Part shown: positions 50,322 to 58,798 of the stretch, piece by piece
Position numbering within the stretch: position 1 is the first letter of the stretch
Layout: every line of letters begins with the position of its first letter
Origin: Pseudomonas sp. PD9R
Lineage (GTDB): Bacteria; Pseudomonadota; Gammaproteobacteria; Pseudomonadales; Pseudomonadaceae
NCBI RefSeq assembly: GCF_019200975.1
Contig: NZ_JAHTMR010000008.1
Span: forward strand, 140,089-204,088
DNA length: 64,000 bases
Direction: 5' to 3'
Translations under genes and position numbers: made by a program
Notes under the pieces: generated by a model
Seen by the model: only the letters and a program-made list of their open reading frames with translations
The model's database searches: none
What the model was told of the DNA's origin: nothing

Positions 50322-51824
50322 ATGCCGCAATCCCAAGCCAAGAATCTGTCCCTGATCGCCGCAATCGACCTGGGCTCCAACAGCTTTCACATGGTCGTGG
50401 CCAAGGCCCAGAACGGCGAAATCCGTATTCTCGAACGTCTCGGGGAAAAGGTTCAGCTGGCCGCCGGCATCGACGACGAGCGCAAGCTCAACGAAGAATC
50501 CATGCAGCGCGGGCTCGACTGCCTGAAACGCTTCGCCCAACTGATCAACGGTATGCCGCCTGGCGCCGTGCGAATCGTCGGCACCAACGCCCTGCGTGAA
50601 GCGCGCAACCGCAGCGAATTTATCCACCGCGCTGAAGAAATCCTCGGCCATCCGGTAGAAGTCATCTCCGGCCGTGAAGAAGCGCGTCTGATCTACCTTG
50701 GCGTGTCCCACACCCTCGCCGACACGCCGGGCAAGCGCCTGGTGGCCGATATCGGTGGCGGCAGTACCGAGTTCATCATCGGCCAGCGCTTCGAGCCGTT
50801 GCTGCGCGAAAGCCTGCAAATGGGCTGCGTCAGCTTCACCCAGCGTTATTTCAAGGACGGCAAAATCACCCCGGCCCGCTACGCCCAGGCGTACACGGCG
50901 GCGCGGCTGGAGATCATGAGCATCGAACATGCCCTGCACCGCCTGACCTGGGATGAAGCCATCGGCTCCTCGGGCACCATCCGCGCCATCGGCCTGGCCT
51001 TGAAGGCCGGCGGTCATGGCACCGGCGAGGTAAATGCCGAAGGTCTGGGCTGGCTCAAGCGCAAGCTGTTCAAGCTCGGTGATGTCGACAAAATCGACTT
51101 CGAAGGCATCAAGCCCGATCGCCGCGCGATTTTCCCGGCCGGCCTGGCGATTCTCGAAGCCATTTTCGATGCCCTCGAACTGCAACGCATGGACCACTGT
51201 GAAGGCGCCCTGCGTGAAGGCGTGCTTTACGACCTGCTGGGCCGCCATCACCACGAGGACGTGCGCGAGCGCACTCTGAGCTCGTTGATGGAGCGTTATC
51301 ACGTTGACCTGGAGCAAGCCGTGCGGGTTGAGCGCAAGGCCTTGCATGCCTTCGATCAGGTGGCTGCGGATTGGGACCTTGATGACGGCGTCTGGCGCGA
51401 GCTGCTCGGCTGGGCCGCCAAGGTCCATGAAGTGGGCCTGGACATTGCCCACTATCACTACCACAAGCACGGCGCCTACCTGATCGAGCACTCGGACCTG
51501 GCCGGGTTCTCACGCGAAGACCAGCAAATGCTTGCGCTGTTGGTGCGTGGCCACCGCCGTAACATACCCAAGGACAAATTCGCCGAGTTCGGCGACGACG
51601 GCATCAAACTGATTCGCCTGTGCGTGCTGCTGCGCTTTGCGATCCTGTTTCATCACATCCGTGGCACCCAGCAAATGCCGCAGGTTGTGCTGCACGCCAA
51701 TGGCGACAGCCTCGATGTGCGGTTCCCGGAAAACTGGCTGGACGAAAACCAGCTGACCCAGGCCGACTTCGGCCTGGAAGCGGAATGGCTTACCCGCGTC
51801 AACTTCGTACTGAATATCCGCTAG
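50322..51824 (+). CDS. ppx: Exopolyphosphatase
   Basis: This 500-residue phosphatase of the Ppx/GppA actin-like fold removes terminal phosphate from polyphosphate. The phosphate-1 motif is AAIDLGSNSFHMVVA (about 12-28), phosphate-2 is RLVADIGGGSTEFIIG, and the catalytic Glu lies in SGREEARLIYLGV. The C-terminal half carries an HD-like helical domain (WAAKVHEVGLDIAHYHYHKHGAYLIEHSD). The start is the ATG of MPQSQAKNLS; upstream codons are REP-adjacent and unsupported. It faces ppk, the enzyme that makes its substrate, as in other pseudomonads. Confidence 0.96.
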   Translation: MPQSQAKNLSLIAAIDLGSNSFHMVVAKAQNGEIRILERLGEKVQLAAGIDDERKLNEESMQRGLDCLKRFAQLINGMPPGAVRIVGTNALREARNRSEFIHRAEEILGHPVEVISGREEARLIYLGVSHTLADTPGKRLVADIGGGSTEFIIGQRFEPLLRESLQMGCVSFTQRYFKDGKITPARYAQAYTAARLEIMSIEHALHRLTWDEAIGSSGTIRAIGLALKAGGHGTGEVNAEGLGWLKRKLFKLGDVDKIDFEGIKPDRRAIFPAGLAILEAIFDALELQRMDHCEGALREGVLYDLLGRHHHEDVRERTLSSLMERYHVDLEQAVRVERKALHAFDQVAADWDLDDGVWRELLGWAAKVHEVGLDIAHYHYHKHGAYLIEHSDLAGFSREDQQMLALLVRGHRRNIPKDKFAEFGDDGIKLIRLCVLLRFAILFHHIRGTQQMPQVVLHANGDSLDVRFPENWLDENQLTQADFGLEAEWLTRVNFVLNIR

Positions 51825-51837
51825 TCACGCGGCCCCC

Positions 51838-51916
51838 TGTAGGAGCCGCCGCAGGCTGCGATCTTTTGATCTTTTAAAGCAAGATCAAAAGATCGCAGCC
51901 TTCGGCAGCTCCTACA
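51838..51916. repeat. REP pair (GCCGCAGGCTGCGATCTTTTGAT class)
   Basis: A long hairpin of TAGGAGCCGCCGCAGGCTGC and GCAGCCTTCGGCAGCTCCTA around GATCTTTT / AAAAGATC lies 14 bp after ppx. Confidence 0.92.
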
Positions 51917-51975
51917 GGGGACGGTTTCGACAGTTAGAAATAGCGATCCGCAGGGAGCGGTTTCGGCAATCAGAC

Positions 51976-52008
51976 AAAAATGGCGACCCCTTGGGATCGC
52001 CATTTTTT
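51976..52008. terminator. Bidirectional terminator between ppx and ppk
   Basis: The stem AAAAATGGCGA(C)CCC / GGGATCGCCATTTTTT with a short TT loop has A- and T-runs on both sides. It ends 18 bp before the ppk stop and serves both converging genes. Confidence 0.9.
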
Positions 52009-52025
52009 ATTGCACGACTTTCGCG

Positions 52026-54248
52026 TTAGCGAACTGCCAGGATCGGGCTGCCCAAACGCTCCAGCAAGGTTGCCTGGGCACTGCGCGGGTTCTGGTTGCC
52101 GGTGGGCGTGTTGCGGACGTAGCGACCGTCCGACTGCAAGCTCCAGCTGTGGGTGTTATCGGTGAGATACAACTCCAGTTCTTTCTTGACCCGCATGATC
52201 AGCTTCTTGCCCTCGACCGGAAAGCAAGTCTCGACGCGCTTGTCGAGGTTGCGCTCCATCCAGTCGGCGCTGGAGAGGAACATCTGCTCTTCGCCGCCAT
52301 TGAGGAAGTAGAAAACCCGGGTGTGCTCCAGGAAGCGACCGATGATAGAGCGCACGTGAATGTTGTGCGAAACCCCGGCGATGCCCGGCCGCAGGCAGCA
52401 CATGCCGCGTACCACGAGATCGATGCGCACGCCGGACTGACTGGCCTTGTACAACGCGCGGATGATCTTCGGATCGGTCAGCGAGTTGAATTTGGCGATG
52501 ATGTGCGCCGGTTTGCCGTCGAGGGCGAACTGGGTTTCGCGGGCAATCATGTCGAGCATGCCCTTTTTCAGGGTGAACGGCGCATGCAGCAGCTTCTTCA
52601 TGCGCAGCGTCTTACCCATGCCGATCAACTGGCTGAACAGTTTTCCGACGTCTTCGCACAATGCGTCGTCGGAGGTCAGCAGGCTGTAGTCGGTATACAG
52701 GCGGGCATTACCGGCGTGGTAGTTACCCGTGCCCAAATGCGCATAGCGCACGATCTCGCCGGCTTCGCGGCGCAGGATCAGCATCATCTTGGCGTGGGTC
52801 TTGAAGCCGACCACGCCGTAGATCACCACCGCACCGGCCGCTTGCAGGCGGCTGGCCAGCTGCAGGTTGGACTCTTCGTCGAACCGTGCACGCAATTCGA
52901 TGACCGCGGTGACTTCCTTGCCGTTACGCGCCGCATCCACCAGCGCATCGACGATTTCCGAGTTGGCGCCAGAGCGGTACAGGGTCTGACGCACCGCCAA
53001 AACGTGCGGGTCTTTGGCAGCCTGGCGCAGCAGGTCGACCACCGGGGTGAATGACTCAAACGGGTGCAGCAGCAGGATGTCCTGCTTGCTGATCACGCTG
53101 AAGATGTTTTCGCTGTTCTGCAGCAGCTTCGGAATTTGTGGCGTGAACGGCAGATATTGCAGCTCACGCTGGCTGTCCAGGCCGGTGATGCTGAACAGGC
53201 GCGTCAGGTTCACCGGACCGTTGACCTGATACAGCTCGGTCTCGCTCAGGTTGAATTGCTTGAGCAGATAGTCAGATAGATGTTTCGGGCAGGTGTCGGC
53301 CACTTCCAGACGCACCGCATCACCGTAGCGACGAGAGAACAACTCGCCACGCAGGGCGCGCGCAAGGTCTTCGACGTCTTCGGAGTCGAGCGCCAGGTCA
53401 GCGTTTCGGGTGAGACGGAACTGATAGCAGCCCTTGACCTTCATGCCCTGGAACAGGTCATCGGCGTGGGCGTGGATCATCGACGAGAGGAACACGTAAT
53501 TGTCGCCAGCGCCGCCGACTTCTTCCGGGACCTTGATGACCCGTGGCAGCAGACGCGGTGCCGGGATGATCGCCAGACCGGAATCGCGACCGAAGGCGTC
53601 GATGCCTTCGAGCTCGACGATGAAGTTCAGGCTCTTGTTCACCAGCAACGGGAACGGGTGCGTCGGGTCGAGGCCGATCGGGGTGATGATCGGCGCGATT
53701 TCGTCGCGGAAATAGCGGCGAACCCAGGTTTTGAGCTTGGTCGTCCAATGACGGCGACGGATGAAGCGGACCTGATGTTTTTCCAGCTCCGGCAACAAAA
53801 TGTCGTTAAGGATTGCGTACTGACGGTCAACGTGACCGTGAACCAGTTCGCTGATACGGGCCAATGCCTGATGCGGTTGCAAGCCATCGGCACCCGCCTG
53901 TTCACGGGCGAAGGTGATCTGCTTCTTGAGGCCGGCCACGCGAATTTCGAAGAACTCATCCAGGTTGCTGGAGAAGATCAGCAGAAACTTCAGCCGCTCC
54001 AGCAACGGATAGGATTCATCCAGCGCCTGTTCCAGCACGCGAATGTTGAACTGCAGTTGCGACAGCTCGCGATGGATGTACAGGCTGCTGTCATCCAGGC
54101 CTGGAATGGCAATCGCGGGCGCCGCCGGAGCGGCCTCGGTCACCGGCGCGGGTGGAGCAGGTTCCAGCTCCGGCGGGGTTTCGTCGAGTTGCTCCACCAC
54201 AGGTTGAGCGTCTTTTACGGCAACTTCAGTGAGTCCTTCGGTATTCAT
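52026..54248 (-). CDS. ppk: Polyphosphate kinase 1
   Basis: This 740-residue kinase forms polyphosphate from ATP at the membrane. Domains in order: a Pro/Ala/Glu-rich tail (1-48) not needed for the fold, the N-terminal helical domain (YIHRELSQLQFNIRVLEQAL), the head domain (FIRRRHWTTKLKTWVRRYFR) and two phospholipase-D-like catalytic domains. The phosphorylated histidine lies in RYAHLGTGNYHAGNARLYTD and the second catalytic set in HPFESFTPVVDLLRQAAKDP. The gene converges on ppx and follows hemB on the same strand by 18 bp, so hemB and ppk may be co-transcribed. Confidence 0.97.
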   Translation of the reverse strand: MNTEGLTEVAVKDAQPVVEQLDETPPELEPAPPAPVTEAAPAAPAIAIPGLDDSSLYIHRELSQLQFNIRVLEQALDESYPLLERLKFLLIFSSNLDEFFEIRVAGLKKQITFAREQAGADGLQPHQALARISELVHGHVDRQYAILNDILLPELEKHQVRFIRRRHWTTKLKTWVRRYFRDEIAPIITPIGLDPTHPFPLLVNKSLNFIVELEGIDAFGRDSGLAIIPAPRLLPRVIKVPEEVGGAGDNYVFLSSMIHAHADDLFQGMKVKGCYQFRLTRNADLALDSEDVEDLARALRGELFSRRYGDAVRLEVADTCPKHLSDYLLKQFNLSETELYQVNGPVNLTRLFSITGLDSQRELQYLPFTPQIPKLLQNSENIFSVISKQDILLLHPFESFTPVVDLLRQAAKDPHVLAVRQTLYRSGANSEIVDALVDAARNGKEVTAVIELRARFDEESNLQLASRLQAAGAVVIYGVVGFKTHAKMMLILRREAGEIVRYAHLGTGNYHAGNARLYTDYSLLTSDDALCEDVGKLFSQLIGMGKTLRMKKLLHAPFTLKKGMLDMIARETQFALDGKPAHIIAKFNSLTDPKIIRALYKASQSGVRIDLVVRGMCCLRPGIAGVSHNIHVRSIIGRFLEHTRVFYFLNGGEEQMFLSSADWMERNLDKRVETCFPVEGKKLIMRVKKELELYLTDNTHSWSLQSDGRYVRNTPTGNQNPRSAQATLLERLGSPILAVR

Positions 54249-54266
54249 CGAATGTTCCTGGGAGGG

Positions 54267-55280
54267 CTATTTTTGCTCTCGTAACAATTGAGCTGCGCGA
54301 ACGGCAAAGTAGGTCAGGATGCCATCAGCGCCTGCACGTTTAAAAGCGGTCAGGGATTCGAGGATAACCCCTTCGCTCAACCAGCCATTCTGTATCGCCG
54401 CCATGTGCATGGCGTACTCGCCGCTGACTTGATAAACAAACGTCGGCACTTTGAATTCTTCTTTGACCCGGTAGAGGATGTCCAGGTAGGGCATGCCTGG
54501 CTTGACCATGACCATGTCTGCGCCTTCTGACAAGTCCGCCGCCACTTCGTGCAGGGCTTCGTTGCTGTTGGCCGGGTCCATCTGATAGGAGGCCTTGTTG
54601 GCCTTGCCCAGGTTCAACGCCGAACCGACCGCGTCGCGGAACGGGCCGTAATAGGCGCTGGCGTACTTCGCCGAGTAGGCCATGATCCGCACGTTGACGT
54701 GATCGGCCAGTTCGAGGGCTTCACGGATCGCCTGGATACGACCGTCCATCATGTCCGACGGGGCGACGACCTGAGCGCCGGCTTCGGCATGGGACAGAGC
54801 TTGCCTGACCAGTGCGTCGACGGTGATGTCGTTCTGCACATAGCCTTCTTCGTCGAGGATGCCGTCCTGACCGTGGGTGGTGAACGGGTCCAGCGCGACA
54901 TCAGTGATCACACCCAGCTCAGGGAACTGCGCACGCAAGGCGCGGGTGGCTCGCTGGGCAATGCCGTTGGGGTTCCAGGCTTCCGCGGCGTCCAGCGACT
55001 TGAGCTCAGGTGGCGTCACCGGGAACAGCGCCAGCGCCGGAATCCCCAGTTCGACCCACTTGGCCGCTTCTTCCAGCAACAGGTCGATGGTCAGGCGCTC
55101 GACGCCCGGCATCGAGGCCACCGCTTCGCGACGGTTTTCACCGTCCAGTACGAACACTGGCAGGATCAGGTCATCGACGGTCAGGACGTTTTCACGGACC
55201 AGTCGACGCGAAAAATCATCACGGCGGTTGCGGCGCAGGCGGGTTGCAGGGAATAAACGGTTGGCGGGGGTAAAGCTCAC
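54267..55280 (-). CDS. hemB: Delta-aminolevulinic acid dehydratase (porphobilinogen synthase)
   Basis: This 337-residue enzyme joins two 5-aminolevulinates to porphobilinogen in haem synthesis. Schiff-base lysines are visible in MAYSAKYASAYYGPF and DMVMVKPGMPYLD. The metal segment reads DVALDPFTTHGQDG: the cysteines that bind zinc in the enteric enzyme are replaced by Ala/Asp, which marks the magnesium-dependent Pseudomonas type. The start is a GTG with AGGAG ahead of it (MSFTPANRLFPATR); no ATG is available at that point, and the length then equals that known for P. aeruginosa HemB. Confidence 0.96.
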   Translation of the reverse strand: MSFTPANRLFPATRLRRNRRDDFSRRLVRENVLTVDDLILPVFVLDGENRREAVASMPGVERLTIDLLLEEAAKWVELGIPALALFPVTPPELKSLDAAEAWNPNGIAQRATRALRAQFPELGVITDVALDPFTTHGQDGILDEEGYVQNDITVDALVRQALSHAEAGAQVVAPSDMMDGRIQAIREALELADHVNVRIMAYSAKYASAYYGPFRDAVGSALNLGKANKASYQMDPANSNEALHEVAADLSEGADMVMVKPGMPYLDILYRVKEEFKVPTFVYQVSGEYAMHMAAIQNGWLSEGVILESLTAFKRAGADGILTYFAVRAAQLLREQK

Positions 55281-55487
55281 GGCAGACTCCTGAGCCCGCG
55301 CAGACGGGCGAGCGTGACAGTTATAAGCGGCCATTATGACGAACACATTACAGTTGTGTGCATCCTGCGACAGGTAGCCGCATTCCATTGTCCTTGTAGG
55401 AAATGTTCACGTCGAGACACATTTGGACACTTTCCTGAATGTGTACGAAGGGTTAGGCTGCGCGTTCATTTCGCCAGCACCCAGACA

Positions 55488-56120
55488 ATGCTCCAACAAT
55501 TTCTGCATGACTTCGGCTACTTTGCCTTGTTTCTCGGCACGTTCTTCGAAGGCGAAACCATTCTGGTGCTCGCAGGCTTCCTCGCGTTCCGTGGATACAT
55601 GGACATCAACCTGGTGGTGGTTGTCGCTTTCTGCGGCAGTTATGCCGGCGATCAGCTGTGGTACTTCCTGGGACGCAAGCACGGGCGCAAGTTGCTGGCG
55701 CGCAAACCCCGCTGGCAAATGATGGGTGACCGGGCGCTGGAACATATTCGCAAGCACCCGGACATCTGGGTGCTGAGCTTCCGCTTCGTCTACGGCCTGC
55801 GCACGGTGATGCCAGTGGCCATTGGCCTGTCGGGCTATCCGCCGGGCCGCTACCTGCTGCTGAACGGGATTGGTGCGGCAATCTGGGCCGCCGCGCTGGC
55901 GGCCGCCGCTTATCATTTCGGTGCGGTGCTCGAAGGCATGCTCGGCAGTGTGAAGAAATATGAGCTATGGGTGCTTGGCGCCCTGCTCATTCTGGGCGTG
56001 GGCCTGTGGCTGCGCCGGCGCTTCAAGAATGCCCGTCTGGCCAAACAGGTCTATGCCGACGAACAAGCACTGAAGGCCGACAAGGCCAACCCTGGCGAAT
56101 CTAAGAAGCCAACCGAGTAA
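55488..56120 (+). CDS. DedA-family membrane protein
   Basis: This 210-residue integral membrane protein of the DedA/VTT family has the conserved FLGTFFEGETILVLAGFLA (about 14-32) and the signature FRFVYGLRTVMPVAIGLSGYP (about 96-116, with the essential arginines), plus GIGAAIWAAALAAAAYHFG. DedA proteins act in lipid-carrier flipping and envelope homeostasis. The start is the ATG of MLQQFLHDFGYF; upstream codons have no support. Its last 20 bases overlap the end of the convergent hydroxylase gene. Confidence 0.9.
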   Translation: MLQQFLHDFGYFALFLGTFFEGETILVLAGFLAFRGYMDINLVVVVAFCGSYAGDQLWYFLGRKHGRKLLARKPRWQMMGDRALEHIRKHPDIWVLSFRFVYGLRTVMPVAIGLSGYPPGRYLLLNGIGAAIWAAALAAAAYHFGAVLEGMLGSVKKYELWVLGALLILGVGLWLRRRFKNARLAKQVYADEQALKADKANPGESKKPTE

Positions 56121-57336
56121 AGCGGTTTCTGCAGCAGTAGAGACCGATGCCGCTGAGCAGGCTGTAGCTGAGCAGGCCGACCCAGCCCACCGCGCTGGCC
56201 GGCCACAGCCCCACCAGCGGCGCCAGCCACACCAACGGCACATTCGACGCCAGCCGCAGCAGCTCCAGCTTCAACGCCCACGGGCGATTCTCCAGGGCCA
56301 CGCCCAACACGAACAACCCCAGCGCCACCGCACCCCAGCCCAACACCAGGGCGGCGGTCGGCAGGCTCGGCTCCAGGTTCATCAAATAGCTGCCCAGTGC
56401 GATGTAGACGCAGAACTGCAGCAGGATGTAGAGCTGCTGCCGTCCGTCCAGCGGCACTTCGAATTTGTGGAACTGACTCAGGTCCGGCTTGTGCATCGGG
56501 TATTTCGCCGCCACGTCCGCCGGCCGCCAACCGGTGCGCATGAACCAGATTCGCAGCTTGTCCCACAGACGTTCGGCACGCCGCGCGTCCGCCCACAACT
56601 GCGCATAGAATTGCACGTTGGCCCACACCGGGTTCCAACTCGCCAGCGGCGTGGTCACACCGAAAATCACCGGCTCGTTGTCGTCCTCTTCCTGGAACGA
56701 GCCGAACAGGCGGTCCCAAATAATGAACACGCCGCCGTAGTTGCGATCCATGTAGAGAGCGTTCTGTGCATGGTGAGCCCGATGATTGGACGGCGTGACA
56801 AAGAACCACTCGAACCAGCCAAGCTTGGGAATGTGCCGAGTATGCACCCAGAACTGGTACAGCAGGTTGAGCGCGGCAACGCTGATAAACACCAGCAGCG
56901 GCACGCCCAGCACGGCTATGGGCAGGTAGAAGATCCAGCTCAGCAGAAACCCGGTGCTGGTCTGGCGCAGGGCGGTGGAGAGGTTGTAGTCCTCGCTCTG
57001 GTGGTGCACCGAATGCGCGGCCCAGAGAATGTTGCGCTCATGGCCCATGCGATGCAGCCAGTAGTAGCAGAAGTCGTAAAAAACGAAGGCAAACACCCAG
57101 ACCCAAATGCTGTTGGCCGACAGTTCGAACAGCGCCAGATGCTTGAGGGCAAACGCGTAGGTGACCAGCCCCACGCCCTTGGTCAACAGGCCCGTGGTGG
57201 TCGACAGCACGCCGGTGCTGATGCTGTTGATCGCGTCCGCCACCCGATAATTGCTCACCCCGCGCCAACGGTCGGCCAGCAGCTCGACGGCGATCAGCAC
57301 AAAGAAAAACGGCACCGCATACAGAATGAAGTCCAT
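56101..57336 (-). CDS. Sterol-desaturase/fatty-acid-hydroxylase superfamily membrane protein
   Basis: This 411-residue membrane di-iron hydroxylase-like protein shows the histidine clusters HRMGHE (about 94-99), HSVHHQ (107-112) and HRAHHA (about 195-200), which form the metal site. Hydrophobic segments occupy the N-terminal 160 residues, and a second group of about four lies at 300-400, beyond the length of the plain family. It presumably hydroxylates or desaturates a lipid head group or chain; the substrate is unknown. The last 20 bases overlap the 3' end of the DedA gene on the other strand. Confidence 0.9.
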   Translation of the reverse strand: MDFILYAVPFFFVLIAVELLADRWRGVSNYRVADAINSISTGVLSTTTGLLTKGVGLVTYAFALKHLALFELSANSIWVWVFAFVFYDFCYYWLHRMGHERNILWAAHSVHHQSEDYNLSTALRQTSTGFLLSWIFYLPIAVLGVPLLVFISVAALNLLYQFWVHTRHIPKLGWFEWFFVTPSNHRAHHAQNALYMDRNYGGVFIIWDRLFGSFQEEDDNEPVIFGVTTPLASWNPVWANVQFYAQLWADARRAERLWDKLRIWFMRTGWRPADVAAKYPMHKPDLSQFHKFEVPLDGRQQLYILLQFCVYIALGSYLMNLEPSLPTAALVLGWGAVALGLFVLGVALENRPWALKLELLRLASNVPLVWLAPLVGLWPASAVGWVGLLSYSLLSGIGLYCCRNRFTRLAS

Positions 57337-57451
57337 GACGCGCCCTGATCGGAATCTTGAGGACAGATGCTATGTGTAGCCGCGAATTAACCCTATGGCA
57401 ACGAGTGACAAATTAGTGGACATTTAACGCCATGAATCTGGAGAAAAGCCC

Positions 57452-58120
57452 ATGAGCAAAAAAGTTGCAGTGATCCTTTCCGGTTGTGGTGTGTACGACG
57501 GCGCCGAGATTTACGAAAGCGTGATTACCTTGCTGCGCCTGGACCAGCGTGGCGCGCAGGTTCAATGTTTCGCCCCGAACATTGCGCAGTTACATGTGAT
57601 CAACCACCTGACCGGCGAAGAAATGCCGGAGTCGCGCAACGTGCTTGTGGAGTCGGCGCGAATCGCCCGTGGCGAGGTCAAGGATATCCGTGAAGCCGAT
57701 GCCGAAGATTTCGATGCGCTGATTGTTCCTGGTGGTTTCGGTTCGGCGAAGAACCTTTCCAACTTCGCGATCGAAGGTACAGGCTGCACCGTGCAACCGG
57801 ACGTGCTGGCACTGACCGAAGCCTTTGCCGAGGCCGGAAAACCGGTAGGCCTGCTGTGCATATCGCCGGCCCTCGCGGCAAAAATCTATGGACCAGGCGT
57901 GGTCTGCACCATCGGTAACGACGCCGACACCGCCGCCGCGCTGAACAAGATGGGCGCGACTCACAAGGACTGTGCGGTGAGCGATATTGTCGAAGACGAG
58001 GCGCGCAGGCTGGTGACGACGCCGGCGTATATGCTGGCGCAATCAATCAGTGAGGCCGCGTCGGGTATTAACAAACTGGTCGACCGCGTGCTCGAACTGA
58101 CCCACGAAAACGACGCATAA
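57452..58120 (+). CDS. elbB: ElbB-family glyoxalase-like protein (DJ-1 superfamily)
   Basis: This 222-residue protein of the ElbB branch of the class I amidotransferase-like fold has the start VAVILSGCGVYDGAEIYESV, the loop DALIVPGGFGSAKNLSNFA and the nucleophile elbow KPVGLLCISPALAAKIYG with its cysteine. It was linked in E. coli to isoprenoid production and has weak glyoxalase activity; the physiological role is unsettled. Its promoter region is shared with the divergent hydroxylase gene. Two REP units follow. Confidence 0.93.
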   Translation: MSKKVAVILSGCGVYDGAEIYESVITLLRLDQRGAQVQCFAPNIAQLHVINHLTGEEMPESRNVLVESARIARGEVKDIREADAEDFDALIVPGGFGSAKNLSNFAIEGTGCTVQPDVLALTEAFAEAGKPVGLLCISPALAAKIYGPGVVCTIGNDADTAAALNKMGATHKDCAVSDIVEDEARRLVTTPAYMLAQSISEAASGINKLVDRVLELTHENDA

Positions 58121-58127
58121 AAACGCA

Positions 58128-58231
58128 AGATCAAAAGATCGCAGGCTGCGCCAGCTCCTACAGGTGCTCGCGTTGAACCGTAATTTGCGGCGGGCACAAT
58201 CCATGTAGGAGCTGCCGAAGGCTGCGATCTT
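58128..58231. repeat. Two REP units flanking 42 bp
   Basis: AAAAGATCGCAGGCTGCGCC-type (58128-58161) and GTAGGAGCTGCCGAAGGCTG-type (58204-58231) units stand with the tail ends facing, the reverse of the usual hairpin order. They lie between the convergent elbB and YaiI genes. Confidence 0.85.
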
Positions 58232-58232
58232 G

Positions 58233-58688
58233 TCAGGCGTTACGCGCCAGTCGAGTCAAAATCCGATCCAGCGCATTGGCAAACGCCTGTTTCTCGCGCT
58301 CGCCAAACGGCGCCGGCCCGCCGCTCATCTGTCCCTGTTCGCGCAGATCGGTGAACAGGTTACGCACGGCCAGCCGATCGCCCATGTTCTGCGCATCGAA
58401 CTCCTTGCCTCGCGGGTCCAGCGCGGCAACGCCCTTCTTCACCAAACGGTCAGCCAGCGGTACGTCGCTGCAGATCACCAGCTCACCTGGGACCGCGTGT
58501 TCCACCAGGTAGTCGTCGGCCGCATCCGGGCCGCTTGGCACCACGATCAGCTTCACCAGCGCCAGGCCCGGCTTGGTTTGCGGCTGCCCGGCCACCAGCA
58601 CCACTTCAAACTGGCGCTTGAGGGCGAATTTCACCACCAGATCCTTGGCCGCCCGAGGGCAAGCATCAGCATCGATCCAGACACGCAT
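58233..58688 (-). CDS. YaiI/YqxD-family (DUF188) protein
   Basis: This 151-residue protein of the UPF0178/DUF188 family has the conserved start MRVWIDADACPRAAKDLV, with acidic residues like those of PIN-type nuclease sites, the middle VVPSGPDAADDYLVEHAVPGELVICSDVPLADRLV and the C-terminal GGPAPFGEREKQAFANALD. A metal-dependent nuclease role is suspected for the family but unproven. Its stop lies one base from a REP unit. Confidence 0.92.
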   Translation of the reverse strand: MRVWIDADACPRAAKDLVVKFALKRQFEVVLVAGQPQTKPGLALVKLIVVPSGPDAADDYLVEHAVPGELVICSDVPLADRLVKKGVAALDPRGKEFDAQNMGDRLAVRNLFTDLREQGQMSGGPAPFGEREKQAFANALDRILTRLARNA

Positions 58689-58710
58689 CAGGTTTTCCTC
58701 TGTTGAAAAA

Positions 58711-58780
58711 CATCGCGGGCAAGCCTCGCTCCTACAAGGTTAACGCTAAACCCGTAGGAGCGAGGCTTGCCCGCGAATGT
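58711..58780. repeat. REP pair (GCGGGCAAGCCTCGCTCCTAC class)
   Basis: CGCGGGCAAGCCTCGCTCCT and AGGAGCGAGGCTTGCCCGCG are a perfect inverted pair separated by 16 bp. The core differs from the other REP classes in this window. Confidence 0.88.
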
Positions 58781-58798
58781 AAGCGAAGCGAATGCTGT

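Noticed and set aside
49986..51491. 501-residue open frame antisense to ppx
   Set aside because: It runs through a REP pair and opposite conserved ppx motifs; its composition is that of a frame shadow.
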